DNA of 64,000 bases from contig JBANSL010000004.1 in the NCBI GenBank assembly GCA_037127255.1, positions 26,729,967 to 26,793,966 of the forward strand, written 5' to 3'. Below, piece by piece: positions 1-12,977 of the stretch; the stretch's first letter is position 1, and each line of letters begins with the position of its first letter. The position numbers and the translations under genes are program-made. The DNA comes from Persicaria tinctoria. Taxonomy: Eukaryota > Streptophyta > Magnoliopsida > Caryophyllales > Polygonaceae. Below the pieces are notes generated by a model that was given only the letters and a program-made list of their open reading frames with translations, made no database searches and was not told the origin of the DNA.

Positions 1-345
1 GATGTCGGAGTCAACGGGAATCTGCGAAACAAGTTCGGCTTGAAGTTGTTGTTGACGCCTCTCCTTTTCGATTTCTGCTTGTCGTTGAAGTGCCTCCTCA
101 GCCTCTCTTTGTTGGATAAGCCGAATCTGATAGCGTTGTCGACACCTCTTATCTTCGATCTCCGCTTGATGTTGAAGCCAAAGGCGGTGCCTTTGAGCCT
201 CTCGTTGTCGCTCTACGCCTTGTTGTTGCAAAGCTCGTCTATGCAACTCTCGGCGGCGTCGTTGTTGTGCAGCTCATTCCAATGGAAAGAACTCATCTAA
301 GGGATCAGGATCATCTTCCCAATAGCCCCAGATAGTGCCAACCAT
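1..345 (-). pseudogene. Gln-rich gag-like ORF remnant of an LTR element (partial)
   Basis: Read on the minus strand, an ATG at 345 opens a peptide beginning MVGTIWGYWEDDPDP. This matches the start of the Gln-rich protein of the intact element at 32784 (MVDVIWGGDWDDDPDP). Leftward the sequence encodes the same Gln/Arg/Glu-rich coiled-coil type of protein and runs out of the window at base 1. The frame is broken near 297, where a stop follows a short diverged stretch, so this copy is decayed. The primer site and LTR lie just to the right at 399-1251. Function is inferred only from position between primer site and body of an LTR element; no protease, RT or integrase motif is visible. Confidence 0.7.
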
Positions 346-398
346 TGAATCAAATTGTGAATAACATCAAAAAAAAAACAAGAACTTGCGAAACCTAT

Positions 399-411
399 GG
401 CTCTGGTACCA
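399..411 (-). other. Primer binding site, initiator Met-tRNA type
   Basis: On the minus strand this reads TGGTACCAGAGCC, one base away from the common plant primer site TGGTATCAGAGCC that pairs with the 3' end of initiator Met tRNA. It sits two bases from the LTR edge at 414, as in the intact relative at 32713. Confidence 0.8.
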
Positions 412-413
412 CT

Positions 414-1251
414 TGATACGTTTGGAATCCCCAATCCGTCGCTTGTGGGCTCGGAATCAAGAACACCAAACTTGTTGATGGCCCGATCCTGCAATTATAC
501 TTGCTATTCTCGATGTTTACAATTAATTACAATAAAGACTTTGAACTATTGTGAAGGAAAAGAAAAACAAGTAAATAAAACTAAGTAAAAGGGCAACTGC
601 GGTGGAAGCTAGAAGTGTGCAGCGATGGTCGCTGGGATGGGCGCGGGGCGGCCAAGGGAGCCGCGGGGCGGCCCGGAGAGTGGCGACGGTTCTGGGCAGA
701 CTCAGCGACGGCTTCTCTGGTTCAGCGATGGTTTTGTAGGATGGGTTTGTGTTTGGACGTGTGTATGATGTAGGTGTTTGGGATCTTTGTGAATTGAATA
801 ACCAAAAACATAGGCTTGATTGTGAAGGCTTTTGGATTGGGAGATTGAAGAACCTTTTTAATCCTAAAAAGGGTTCCTCGATATATTTTCCAATCTTATT
901 AAATCAATGAAAATACAAGGGTTTAAATAGGGAACTATATCAATTCTATCTTTGCAAAAGATAGAGTTTTGGCTTAGATAAATATTAAATCCTAATAATA
1001 ATCCTAACTAAATATTCCTACTTAATGGACAAGGAAAATATCTAGAAGAGATAAACTTTCCCTTTCCCTTTTATTCACCTAACTAAGTATTACTAAAAAT
1101 AAGAGATCCATAAATAGCTCCAACTAAATAGGAGTTACTAAATGTGGAAATAACTAAAAATAGTAATAATAATAATAATTAAATAATATCTTTTCTTTAA
1201 TCCATGGTGGTACCTTCTTCTTTCTCTTGAGGAAGACACTATTTGCCATCA
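414..1251 (-). mobile_element. LTR related to the 31672-34875 element
   Basis: The block starts TGATACGTTTGG on the plus strand, the complement of the CCAAACGTATCA that ends both LTRs of the intact element. It ends at TTTGCCATCA, so read on the minus strand it is TG...CA. It shares with the intact LTR the block around 810-960 that includes the AAAGCCTTC and GCAAAAGATAG segments. It is about 838 bp against 1,039-1,040 bp. A GC-rich segment (600-715) is diverged. Both sides are internal sequence of the same family: primer site on the left, 3' internal end on the right. Confidence 0.8.
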
Positions 1252-1333
1252 ATTGCCCTCGAATCGATCTTGAGAGCTCGCTTGGATCAAGATCATTGTT
1301 TGACCCACATAAGACCATCTTGATCCGCATCAG
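1252..1333 (-). mobile_element. 3' internal end of the same LTR element family
   Basis: On the minus strand this matches the stretch just before the 3' LTR of the intact element (33747-33835), with shared blocks GTGGGTCAAACAA and GATCTTGATCCA. Homology stops near 1333. Its position beside the LTR, opposite the primer site, implies a tandem or recombined element. From 1334 to about 1540 I see only A-rich sequence with no clear feature. Confidence 0.65.
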
Positions 1334-3549
1334 GTTTGAAGTTAGGGATGTAATGTTATATGCTTTATTTTCTCATTTTTTGTACTTCATTATGGCTCTA
1401 AAGAGAACCGAAAAAAAAGGAAGAAAATTTCGCAAAAGAAAAAAGAAATTAAAAAAAGAGCATTATTGTAGTAAAGAGAACGCGCATGGGAGAAGAGAAC
1501 GCGTCTGGCATACGGCTCACGCCACAAAACCAACCTTGATTCTAAATCGAGCCCCAATCTGGTGATCTCCACGCATTTGATTCTGCGCTTCACACCGGGC
1601 TACGGTGTGTTCTGGGTGATTTCCATGGTTAGTGAGAACGGAGGCGGGAGTTCGAAAATCCATGAAATCGAAAGCCGAAGAGTCGTGAAGGTGGGGAAAA
1701 ACATCACAAAAAGGAAAAAAGGTGGCCTGGCGGTGGTGGGGCTTCTAGTTGCACAGTAGGTACGGAATATGTGGTAGCGTTTAATTTTGGATTCACTTCT
1801 CTTGCCTTTAAGGGTTTTTTCTTCCCTAATTGCAATATAAATCAATATTTGTGGTTCTGTGTGAATCATTTCAATCCTCTCTTCTGTCATATGTTATTCT
1901 TAACTTATCTTACTATAATACTAACTAGTGGTTCTCGTCTTTGATTGTTTTTGATGCCTCGGACAAGTCCGAAGAAAAGAAACTTTTAGGGGTCTCATTA
2001 CACGAGCCCCTTTCAAACACCCCTCGAATTTCGGGCCCTAAACCCTCTTTTGAGGAAAAACTTGTAGCGGGTTCCTCGGAGCTTTGCTATAATGTAGACA
2101 AGAGTCGCAAAAAATTTGTTGGAAGGGGTTCCTTGCTGCTCTCGGTGAATCTGGCAGATTTAAAAACAATCCAAGGGCGTGCCCTAGTGATCCTCTCCTA
2201 CTCGTTTCAGGGGTAGCTCGTTGATTGCTCTTACAAATCCGAACCGACTTCATTCATTTTGAAGGGATCGGTTTCAAATTGCTCTAGGAAGTGGTAATGC
2301 TGCGATAAGGCCTCGTCTTGTTGAAGATATTCATTTTCTTCTATTAGTAAAATTAAACTGTGGCCTAGTTTGGATCTTCTTTGTGTGGTTTGATCTTTAC
2401 ATGGGTATTCCTTCCCTGGACAATTGGGTAAGAAATTTGGAGTGGCATATGATGTATAAAAAATTTCAGCTTGTTTGTAACCAATTGCTCATACTCTTCA
2501 TTCTCTCATTTTTTATTATATTCAGGTGGATTTGGGAAATTTTTCTAAGGTTAGTTTTTGCAACTAGGCTAGCAAAGATTTTTAAATTTTTTCCTAGTGT
2601 CTACTCACTTCCACTCAGTTTTCAATCATCCCTGAATGTTCTTGACAGCTCCATAGTTTGTGCCAGTATCAACAATGTTTCTCTATTGGCTGGCCCCCTC
2701 TGGCATCAACATCGCTCATCCTTAGCTTTGGTATCTTGTTCCCTCGGTTGCTGGATGTTCTGGAATATTGATTGTCAACCTATTAATTTATCCGGTAGTG
2801 CTCATCTTGCCTATTGGCTTTCTTACCCCACTTAGGTTGTTGTTTTGGAGTTTGTTACTCTCCGATGGAGTCAAATTCCGTCCCCCATCCAGGATATACT
2901 TCAAGGCTTTAAAGGAAACTCCATGAATAAACTAAATGGTCACATAAGAAGAGGCCTTATTATTGTGTTTTTCCTTATTACACTCCTATGTACATCATGC
3001 GACAAAGCTGTTCATTTACTGTTTTTACTGGATATTTTACAACCCCTTTTGAACATGGTTAATCTACCTTTGGATGACTCTCTCTTTAATAGTCTATATT
3101 ACCTTGTGCTTAAGTCTATTTGACCTAGTAAGTTTAATTGTCTCGTAATTACTTGGTCTGCTGTTAGTGAAACAAATTGGCTAGAATATATCCCTTTGTT
3201 CAACTATTTCACATTCACATGGAAAATGTTCCTCCTTCTTGGGCCTCATTTGTCTGCAGTATATGTCTGATTTAATGGTGATTAAACTTAAGGTCTTGAG
3301 CCATACACACCTCCCTTCCGACGGTACAGATTTGCATCTCTTTCTACGAATAGTCAGTTTCTCACGAACTTAGCATTCAAGCTATGTAAAAGAAGATCTT
3401 TCTCTCACTTCGAACTCTTTTCTAAATTACGTCTTGATACGAGGACCTGCACCTCTTGTTTTCATATGAAATATAGTGAAAATATTTGGTACCACATGTT
3501 TGGGGTTTGCAAATTTTCGCCCCAATACTATCTCAAATATTGTTATAAA

Positions 3550-5732
3550 TGAGACTAAGCTATTGGAATTGTAGAGGTTTATGAAAGAAAACGTTCTGGA
3601 TAGACGTTGATGTTTTGTGCAAAAATGAACATATTCAAATGTTGGCACTAGCTGAAACAGAATCGGAAACCATTCTAGATGATAAACTTTGGAAGTGGAT
3701 AGGTTTCGACAAGGCTGTCTGGTCGCCTAGTGTGGGGCGTTCCGGTGGCCTTGGAATACTGTGGAAAGCACAATAATCGACAAACGAACTCATATCGATA
3801 GAAACTCACTTGCCACGTATCATTGGTATAAGATATGAAAACATAAATGACCGAATCTTGATTCTCATTCTATTTTTTTATGCACCTCCTGACCCTCGTG
3901 AGAAAGATTCGTTCTGCGAAACATTAACAAAAATAGTTAACAATTCCTCTATTCCTTGCATAGTTTTGGGGGATTTATATGAAATAGCTTGTAGTGACGA
4001 CATGAGTGGAGGGGTGTATTCTTGTCCTTCTCGGTTTGCACGACTTCTTCAATTCAAAAATAATTGTTCACTCATGGATATTCCAACATTCGGGAATCCA
4101 TTTACTTGGAGAAAGAGTCATGAGAGTGAATGCACCATCCACAAAAAATTAGATTAGGTTCTAGTTCATCACTAGATCATCCACAGATTTCCCAACCTCA
4201 TCACTTAAAATGGAGCCTTTTCAACTTCGGATGACTGTCCCATTTCTATTACTCTTGAGAATAGTGCCATTTTCAAAGCCCCCCCTTTTATGTTTGAAAA
4301 TGCATGGCTTCAGCGGAAGGATTTTCGTAATATCGTTAAAAAATCTTGGAGAGCAACTTGCGCTGGATCGACTATGTTCCAATTAATGTTCAAATAAAAA
4401 ATTCTTAAACGAAAAGCAAAATCTTGGAATAAGCATACTTTTGGAAACATATTTCGTCGGCTTAATGAGGAAGAAAACGAGTTGCTTAAAATCCAATCGT
4501 CCGGGTCGGTGGGAAATCCAATTCCAAATAGGACCAACAGAAAAGAATCTTGCCTTCTTGGAAAAGGGGAAAATCTCCTTCTCTTCCATAAAACATTATG
4601 GAATCAAAGAGCAAAAACAAAACACCTTAAGCTGTCAGATTTCAACACATCATATTTCCACCGTGTGGTATCGGGAAGAAGACATAGGAAACAAATCTAT
4701 AACATTCTCTCTGGCTCTCTGCAGAAGGCCCCTTGATTATTGGGGAAGAAAATGTTAAAAATGAAATTAAAAATGATTTCGAAAAACGTTTTAAAAAGGA
4801 GTCAAATTGATGAAAGACTACTTAACGAAATGCTTAATCTAATCCAACCCTCCATTACTACAGTTGAAAATGAATTCCTCACTCCACATCCTTCCAATAA
4901 TGAAATAAAATCTGCAGTGTTTAGTTTGGGTAATAATAAATCCCCATATCCTGATGGATTTACAACCAATATCTATAAGAAATATTGGGATATTGTTGGA
5001 ATCTCTATCATTAGAGCTGTAAAGGGTTTTTTTTTTCATTCCGGAAAAATGCTTAAACAAATAAATCACACATTCATTTTATTACTATCTAAACGGGACA
5101 ACCCTTGTACTACTAGTCACTACCGTCCAATCAACTTATGTTCTACAATGTATAAAATCATTTCAAAAATTCTAACATAAATGATTGTGAGGGATCGTTG
5201 GCAATAAAACTAGACATGGAGAAAGCATATAATAGAGTCAATTGGAACTTTACAAAAAAGATTTTAGAGAAATTCAGATTTCACCCTACTTTCATCACTT
5301 GGGTCATGGAATGTGTAACGACTGTTTCCTTCTCAGTGCTAGTAAACAACGGCCCTACAGACATGTTTTTTCCCACTCGTGGACTTCGTCAAGGGGATCC
5401 TCTATCCCCATTCCTATTTATCCTAGAAGCAGAAACAAATATGTATAACAGTCCAATTGGATTTGCTTTTGGTAGAAACGGCCCTCGGGTCCCTTTCCTA
5501 TCATTTGCCGATGACATCATTATTTTTGCAAGAGGCAGTGTTGTCGCGGGGCAGAGAGTTAGAACAATAATTGATACATACTGCAAAGTATCTGGACAAA
5601 AAGTTAATTATCATAAATCTAGCTTCCAAGCTACAAAAGGCATTCCAAACACTGGGATATTAGAACTTAGCAATTGTTTAAACATTACGAACGAAAACTT
5701 ATTGGAAAAAATACCACGGTTGTCCGATTATT
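3550..5732 (+). pseudogene. LINE A ORF2, endonuclease and RT part (broken)
   Basis: The translation follows the main LINE ORF2. The endonuclease has LSYWNCRG, LALAET, FYAPPDP, VLGDLYEI and FSTSDDCPI, so the usual SDH catalytic triplet is SDD here. The RT follows, with RQGDPLSPFLF and the catalytic box SFADDIIIF near 5503-5530. About ten in-frame stops and frameshifts are visible. Near 5180 about 130 bp is missing relative to the main copy: the segment between KIISK and the LAIKLDMEKAY block. Unlike the main copy, this one keeps the stretch between the FADD box and SFQATKG. It ends at the CACTA insertion. Confidence 0.88.
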
Positions 5733-6309
5733 AATGCTAGAGTAAACAAACACACTTTTGAAGACTTCATCTGCAAATCTAAAGAACAACTCACTAAATG
5801 GAGAGCCAATACTTTATCACAACAGCGACGTGCAATCCTAATTAATGCAAACTTATCAGCCAAACTGTTGTATACAATGCAAAATTTTCTATTACCCTCA
5901 TCGATACATAAGGAACTAGATCAGATTAATATGATGTTCTTCTGGAATAAGGATCGAATTGGCAGACCGGAAAAATATGGGGGCAGTACAAGAATACTGC
6001 AATTAGACATCATGTGATTTAAGTCTGTCAAAAAAGTAACAGATGTTAAATTAATCTAATACATCAATAATTTTTTTGTGATGTTTAAAATATTTTACAC
6101 AATGATCAAATATATAGACAGATGTAAAATTATTGGTTCTGAAAAAAATAAAAACGCGCGCGTTTGGGGAAAAGGGCGGAATAAAACACTTAGAAAAAAA
6201 TTTGGCGCCCGGGTTTTGAAATTTGGAGGTAATGTTTAAAAGTTCAAAAAAATTGACCCACTTTTTGAAACAAAATACAGGTCCCAACACTTAAAATCTG
6301 ACCCAATTT

Positions 6310-6810
6310 CCATTCAATTTCTCTCTCTCCCTCACATTCAATCACCTGTGCTCGTGTTTCTCAAAAATCACTTGTCCTCGTCGCCTTCTTCGTTTGGAGG
6401 GTTTCTGAAATCTCCCCTGAAGGCTACATGCTCCATTTCCTCCAATTTCTATCGTCTGCAATCTGCATCCCCAAGAACACCATCTTCCATTTGCTACGGA
6501 TTCCATGTCCTCCAATTTCTATCCTCTCCTTTCTCCCAACTCTTTGTCTCACCCTCGCCTAGATGTCACCACCGCCCCAACCGTCGCCGCCACCGACCCA
6601 CCACCACCACCCCTATCGCTGCCTACTACAGATTTGAGATCTCTTTCTACCAAAACCCCAAACTTCCCCACTCTCTCTCTCATTCTCAAACATCCAGGTG
6701 AACAAAGATAAAACATGAAGAGGAGCCCAACCCTTGACCTCATGATTTCCTTCTCGCTATCGCCATCAAGGAAGAACCGGACTGGATCCGTTGAGATCAA
6801 CGCCACTGGT
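6310..6810 (+). other. Leader-like C-rich region inside the CACTA element, origin unknown
   Basis: A CT-rich, possibly transcribed leader (CTCTCTCTCCCTCAC) is followed by a short open frame at 6505-6711 rich in Pro, Ser and Thr. I do not recognise a protein family. It could be the element's own promoter and first exon or part of another captured gene. The sequence between here and the ARF exons, and from 8360 to 10840, is AT-rich with no convincing gene. Confidence 0.35.
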
Positions 6811-7836
6811 TAGATGTCGATGTTGGAGCTCGTCCTTTCCCCTTCATCATATCTGAGTTGATTCACCGGTGTTGTCGGTTGCCACTTTCATGTGAATCCT
6901 CCACCTTTCATTCGTGAGCCGTGTGAATCCCTCCCCTCTTGGTGAAATTCAGGTAACTCATGTGAATTTCTCCCATTTCAATTCGCAAGTCCTATAACTT
7001 GATTTGGGGTACAATTAGGGTTTCATCTGGTAGACTTACTGTTAGGGTTCAAATTGGGATGTTTCTAAATTTCTATTGGAGTTGGACCTTGGATGTTTCA
7101 TCTAGTGGCTTACTGTTGGAGTTCGATTGGGGTTTTAGCACAATGTCATGCACATTGCACTAATTTTTTAAATGGATGTTTCTTTCACACAAGTTACTCT
7201 TTGGTTGCTGCTTGTGTGGTGACCCTTTGATCAACTTGAAGATAATAAGCACACAAATCAAGTGTGTGATCTAGAACGACTAAAGGTGTTGTTTAGACTT
7301 CATAGTTATAATTTATTCCTTGTTTTGTTTCTTTTTGCTTGTTCTCAAGACTAGAGTGTACATTAATGCAAAGTATTAGTTAATGGGCTAATGCAAAGTA
7401 TATGTTTTTTCAAAGCTAAAAGTAAATGAGTACTCATATGAGTATGGGATTGTCTTGGGCAGAACCGAAGGATCAATGAATTTTAATGTATTCTTGTGGT
7501 CTCTGATCAATTTACTCTCTTCTTAAACATTTTTGTACTTTGCATAATTTGGAGTGCTACTGCTTGATGATCGCCTCATTCTTCCCTTTTACTTAAATCA
7601 TGTTGTAGATTTAGGAGTTCATAGTTGTGAGGATTCAACAACAAGGCTCCTTTTAGTGCTGTGGGTTTTCTAAATATGCTTATGTTGAGGAACTTTAAGC
7701 TGTGGATTTTCTAAATATGCTTACAGATTGTAATAGAAACATCAATACATGATCACAGTCCTATATCATCCAAACCTTGATATTTGATCCTTTAGGGCTA
7801 TGGTCGTAGTCAATTTTCTTTCTTCTCTCTATGTAG

Positions 7837-8357
7837 GGCAGCTAAATAGACACCTCCTTACAACCGGTTGGAGCACATTCGTTAGCTCAAAGCAACTTCG
7901 AGCAGGGGATTCTGTCCTCTTTATCATGTAAAAGCACATATCAGTACGGTCACCTTTGATTCATGGGCACATTGGATGCTCTATCTAAATTCGTATAATC
8001 TTTTTTCCTTGCCAGAGATGAGAAATCGCAGTTAATGGTTGGAGTTAGACGAGCAAACTGTCCTCTCTGCCGACAGTATGTACATTGGTGTCCTTGCAGC
8101 AGCAGCCCATGTTGCTACCAACAGAAGCCCTTTTACAGTCTTCTACAATCCAAGGTGTGTTTGTAATCAATTTTACCCTCTTTGAATGCACTGATTTTGG
8201 ACGACATTAACAAGTTATCTTTCCTTGTTTTTAGATCATGCCCTTCTGAATTTGTTATCTCCGTGCAAAAGTACCGCAAAGTAGTTCATGTGCCACAGAT
8301 TTCCGCGGGCATGAGGTTTGGGATGATGTTTGAAACCTAGGAGTCTGGCTAATGCAG
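7837..8357 (+). pseudogene. Captured auxin response factor gene fragment (ARF5/MONOPTEROS-like)
   Basis: Three exons with GT-AG introns encode the end of the B3 DNA-binding domain and the start of the following ARF domain. Exon 1 (7837-7927) reads [20 protein letters not shown] then DSVLFI. Exon 2 (8016-8154) reads [14 protein letters not shown], then after a small deletion [15 protein letters not shown]. Exon 3 (8235-8357) reads CPSEFVI, then ISAGMRFGMMFET followed by a TAG. The wording is closest to ARF5-type proteins as I recall them. The deletion, the stops in exon 3 and the absence of the rest of the gene make it a pseudogene. It lies wholly inside the CACTA element, so it was probably copied from a host ARF locus, introns included. 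Confidence 0.88.
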
Positions 8358-11300
8358 GTATACTTGGTGCAATGTGTTGATTGCTCATAAGGAGTTTCCC
8401 TCTTGTTGTTTTATTTTATGTGTCTAATGAATATCTTTATTCCTCTGATTTACCCAATTATATTCTGTTTCCTTTGGAATATTGCTGGTAAAAAAAAAGG
8501 TTGAAGCTGTTATTGTGAGTTTTTTCTGCCTATGAAATATATTTTTTGCTGTTGTTTTATGTGTAATATGAATATCTCCTTTCCTCTGATTGGATTTTTC
8601 TACTTGATATTAGTCAATAGTACTATTCAATGGTATATAAGTCATGAATCCTCTATTAGTAGCTTACTTTTAGATTCAACCACATTTAATTTTCTCTAAT
8701 GTAACAATGATACAACAAAAAATGTTTTGATTGATGCTGCTTTCATGCACCTGAAGGGCAACAAATATGTGAAGTACACTGCATATCTCACTTCTGTATC
8801 TCCTCGTATATTATTGCTTAGAAGTAGTTTTATGCTATTTTTTAAAAACTAAATGTGATTCGATATACTAGACATGCCTAGTAGATCGAGAGTACGGACA
8901 TAAAGATGGGAACCAGCCAAACCAGTAAAACAAGCACAAGTTTTATACTATTGGAACTCATTATGATGTGTGCATGTATATATTTCTTTTTTTTAATCTT
9001 ATATTTGAAATCAGGGCCAAGCCTTCCTGTCTTTTCCACATTAACACTTTCTAATTCATGAATTTTTATCACATGTTATCTCTTGCATATAATAATCCAT
9101 ATACTCTTTCTTCGTGATGGTTATCCAATACTTCCGCACCTTATTAGTTATTGTTCAAGTTCACTTAGCTGCTTGCATTTGCTTCTTTGTATGTTCAAAG
9201 CTACTTTCTTTCGAATAGCTTTCCCTAAACATAATATCAAAGAAAAACATCTACTAGTCATCCACCTTTTGCCTTTTTGAATCATGTTTTTGTAACTTGT
9301 CACCTAGTAATCCATACATATGTGTGAAGTATTGCCCCTTTCATTAAAAGTGTGATCTATCAAACATATAAGAATAAGAATGTTAAGTAACATCAGCCTA
9401 ACACCACCTTTAGCATTGTAAAATAATGCACCCTGAAAACTAATTCAAAGGATTGGATAGTTGGTGGAAATAAGAATGCAGTTTAAAAAATTGTGTAAAA
9501 CTTCACGTTTCTTTTTAGTACTATAATATGAATTTTCAGCTTCTCAACTTGAAGAATCTTTTTCTTAACTTGACATTGTTGTAGTCGTACAAACGACTCA
9601 TAAATTTGCAATTTCAACTTCAATTTGTCGTAAGGAGTGGAATGGAATCATGTTACCCAATAAAGAGCATGGAAGTAATCTGATTTCCCCTCCCCTCTAT
9701 AATTTGATTTTTTTCCATATAAGCTGAATTTCAGTAACTCAAACCTTTAATAATTTATTTCTCAACTTGCCACACAAAAGACACCAAAGTAATCTGATTT
9801 TTTGTTGGCTATATAAGCTGATTTTTCAGAACCTCAAACCTTCAAGATGTCTTTTTCTTAACTTGTTATTGTTACTGTCATAAAAAGACTCATAAATTGT
9901 CAATTAAAACATGAATTTACCGTAAGTAGTGCAATGAGGAGAGCCCTTGAATTTTGGCTTTTCATTTTATTTCTATAGTACTTCTTGCCATTTGCATCCT
10001 ATGGAATTAACCAAATAAAGCTCGCCATTCTTAAAGCTGATAGAATAGGCATTAAGGCCATTAGCTTTGCAGCCCATTCACCCCCAGAATATTCATCTCC
10101 CAATGTTGCTCATCTCGGAGCCTGCCTTGTCTATATCCAACGCTCCATTGCTGCTGCTCCTCCCAATGGACTGCGATTTGTCAAAATTTGTCCTTGATTG
10201 ATGAATTAAATTTGGAAACACCATATGTTGTTTACTAGTACTATGTTGCTGCAAGTAGTGTAGTGAGCAGATCTCCATCGGCAACCTGGTGACCTGGGTT
10301 TATTTAGATCTAAATATTCAAGTTACTAGAGTCGCTTGATGTTCTTGCTTGATGGAGAAGTTTTAAAATTGTTTTTATATTCTTTTCAAGTTTTGCTTGG
10401 ATATTGAAAAACTTGATATGTACATTAAAAAGGATGTTGTATCTCGTTAGGTGACTCCTAAAGTTGCTCGTGCGGGTCTCGAGTCTTCGAATTGCACCTT
10501 TGGGGTTGATTTTACAAAGAGCAATGGGTGGACAGTTAGTGACGGTATCATTTTTGTTGTGTTTTTTTTCGAGCAATTGCGATGTATGTAATATGTATTT
10601 ACACATTGAAGTATAGTGTCGTTGTCTAGCATATTTTATTGATGTTGGCTCTGTGTTAATGTACAGATATTGTATAAATTCATTAAAATATCGATCTTTT
10701 CATTTCCATCATAAACATTGTCTTTTATCGAGCAAAGGGTGTAGCAACGAGCAAAGGATATTTTTACATTAAGATGATAATATAAACTGATAGATATTGA
10801 TAACAATAACATCATTATAAAAAAAATGAAATGATGTTTAATAATACAAAAACATCTGTTTTTCATAAATAAATTGATGTTAATAATCATAACAACGTCG
10901 TTTATATGGACAATCTATATAGTGAATCATGTTAAAACAATATAATATCACATATTATAAACATAAAATTAATATACACCTAATGAATAATCTAAGAACG
11001 ATGTCTATATCATATTAACACATCCATTATGTATATATTTCATCTTGTATATTATTTTAAAACCATATAAAATCAAAATATATATATATGAAATTAATAT
11101 ACACACAATCAATATAATAAAAGACATGTCTATCTTATTTTAATACATTGATTTTTTAAAAATAGTGATGTAAATGTCAAATTTTGGCTTAGTATGGACA
11201 TCTTCAAAAGATTATAAATGAAAAATAACAAGGGTTAACAACAAGTGAACATATAAAAAAAAATTGAGGGATTGATTTAAATCTATATTCAAAACAAAAC

Positions 11301-11446
11301 CAATGTCTTAACTCAGGAAAGACATCTGCTTAAAACCGATGTGGAAAGTTTGGATCTTTTACTACACGCACAAAGAGATCGGAAATATTTTTGAAAGACA
11401 TCTGTTGTCAACAGATGTGTAATTGATGTTTTCTAGTAGTGGGGAA

Positions 11447-12977
11447 TAGGACTCAGGAAATCAAAAGAGATGAATGAAGCCCTTCAAATGAAACTACTAT
11501 GGAAAATTCCGGCTGAACCTGATAATGTCTGGGTTATTTTAATCAAACACAAGTATCTTCGTTCAGCTAACATCCTTGAGTACAAAAAATGAGGTGACTC
11601 CTCATGGCAGTGGGCCAAACTGACAACTCTTATTGAAAAATTTAAGTTAGGGCTTATTTGGTCAGCTGGAAATGGGTCTACCATCAAATTCTGGATGGAT
11701 AATTGGATAACGAGTTCCTCTCTACATGCCAGGGAAAATTGCCCCCAAATTAACAACATAGATGAAACTGTTAGTGATTACATTTTGGGTGGCAGATGCT
11801 GGAAGGAAAAACTTAACAATGTATTACCAAATAACATAGTCAAAGAAATCATGGACATTCCACTTCCCATTTCTCCCTTTGAGCATTGGTTGTATTGGTG
11901 GCCTGATAGAGCGGGTTGATTAACCACTTCGAGTGCATACAAACTAATCACAGCCCAAACCACTCTAAACTTAGACAATAACGTCTGGATCTGGAATGTG
12001 GATGTTCCACTGAAGGTCAAAAATTTCTTATGGAAAATTTGCCAGAATGGTCTCCCGACTGCTTCTGGCATTCTCAACGAGGGGCTTGTATTCCTTCCAC
12101 CTGTATCCTTTGCAACAGTGCAGTAGAAGATGATATTCATTTCCTGTTTGAATGTCAATATGTGTGTTCTCTCTTCCATCTCCCTACACACACGAACTCA
12201 ACAATATCCAGTATGATAAATCAATCACAAGATATCAAATCTATCATGTCCTTTCTTGGAAACAACCTTACCTCTGTGTCTAAGGTGGAGCTTGCTTTCT
12301 CTTGGTGGACGGCTTGGTACATACCGAACCAATTTGTGTTTAAACAGATCCCCATCTCTCATTGTGACTGTTCTTTACGCACTATTAAAACTCATACGGA
12401 GAATTGGAGTAAAACTTCGCACTTTGAATGCAGTCTTGATGAGGTCCGCCCCTACAAAAAAAAATCCCAATCACCCAAGGAAGAAAAAGAAGCATGGAAA
12501 TATTACATGGCGGAAACCCCCTAGAGGAACACTCAAGTTAAATTTTGATGGATCCACGATAACAAAGAATGACAGCTCGGCTGGAGCCATAATTCGGGAT
12601 CGGGACGGTCGGTCGATACACATTAGCTACCAGAAACTTGGTAAATAAAGTCCACTGAAAGGAGAAGCTCTTGCTCTTATGTTGGGAATCCAACATGCGC
12701 TACAACTCCGTATCGACAAAATCCAAATTGAAGGTGATTCGATTATAATTATAAACCATCTTAATAAAACATCTAAATGTCCTTGGGAAATTTAAATGAT
12801 CTTGTCAGATATTAAACTCTTACTATCGTCTATGAAAGAAGTTTCCTTCTTTCATGTTCCCCGTTAGGCAATAGAGTGGCGGATAAGGTTGCAAACCTTT
12901 GCCACTCTGCCTGGGGTGTCGATATCTACAACGATTCTGGTCTTTTAGACCTCATTCGTAAGGATGCTGTCGGTTAG
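11447..12977 (+). pseudogene. LINE A ORF2, zf-RVT and RNase H part (broken)
   Basis: After the CACTA the LINE frame resumes with MNEALQMKLLW. It continues through the W-rich zf-RVT region (WWPDRAG, KNFLWKICQNG, CILCNSAVEDDIHFLFECQY) to an RNase H domain (LNFDGSTI, GEALALMLGI, IEGDSIIII). Stops at about 11590 and 11918, frameshifts near 12100 and 12440, and a stop after KLGK near 12650 break the frame. It ends with the same RKDAVG terminus as the main copy. Confidence 0.85.

Larger units (their letters stand above)
5984..11441 (+). mobile_element. Non-autonomous CACTA element carrying gene fragments
   Basis: The ends are CAGTACAAGAATACTGC at the left and, complemented, CACTACTAGAAAACATC at the right. 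About 22 of the first 28 bases match, and they fit the CACTACAAGAAAA termini of plant CACTA elements. A 3-bp duplication, GGG, lies on each side (5981-5983 and 11442-11444). Removing the element restores LINE sequence (AAATATGGGG then ATAGGACT). ACATCTGT/ACAGATGT words recur near both ends (6030-6125, 10840-10860, 11310-11430), like the subterminal transposase sites of the family. Inside are ARF-derived exons (7837-8357), a C-rich leader-like region (6310-6800) and long AT-rich stretches. No TNP2 or TnpA coding sequence is visible, so it would move only with proteins from elsewhere. Confidence 0.88.
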
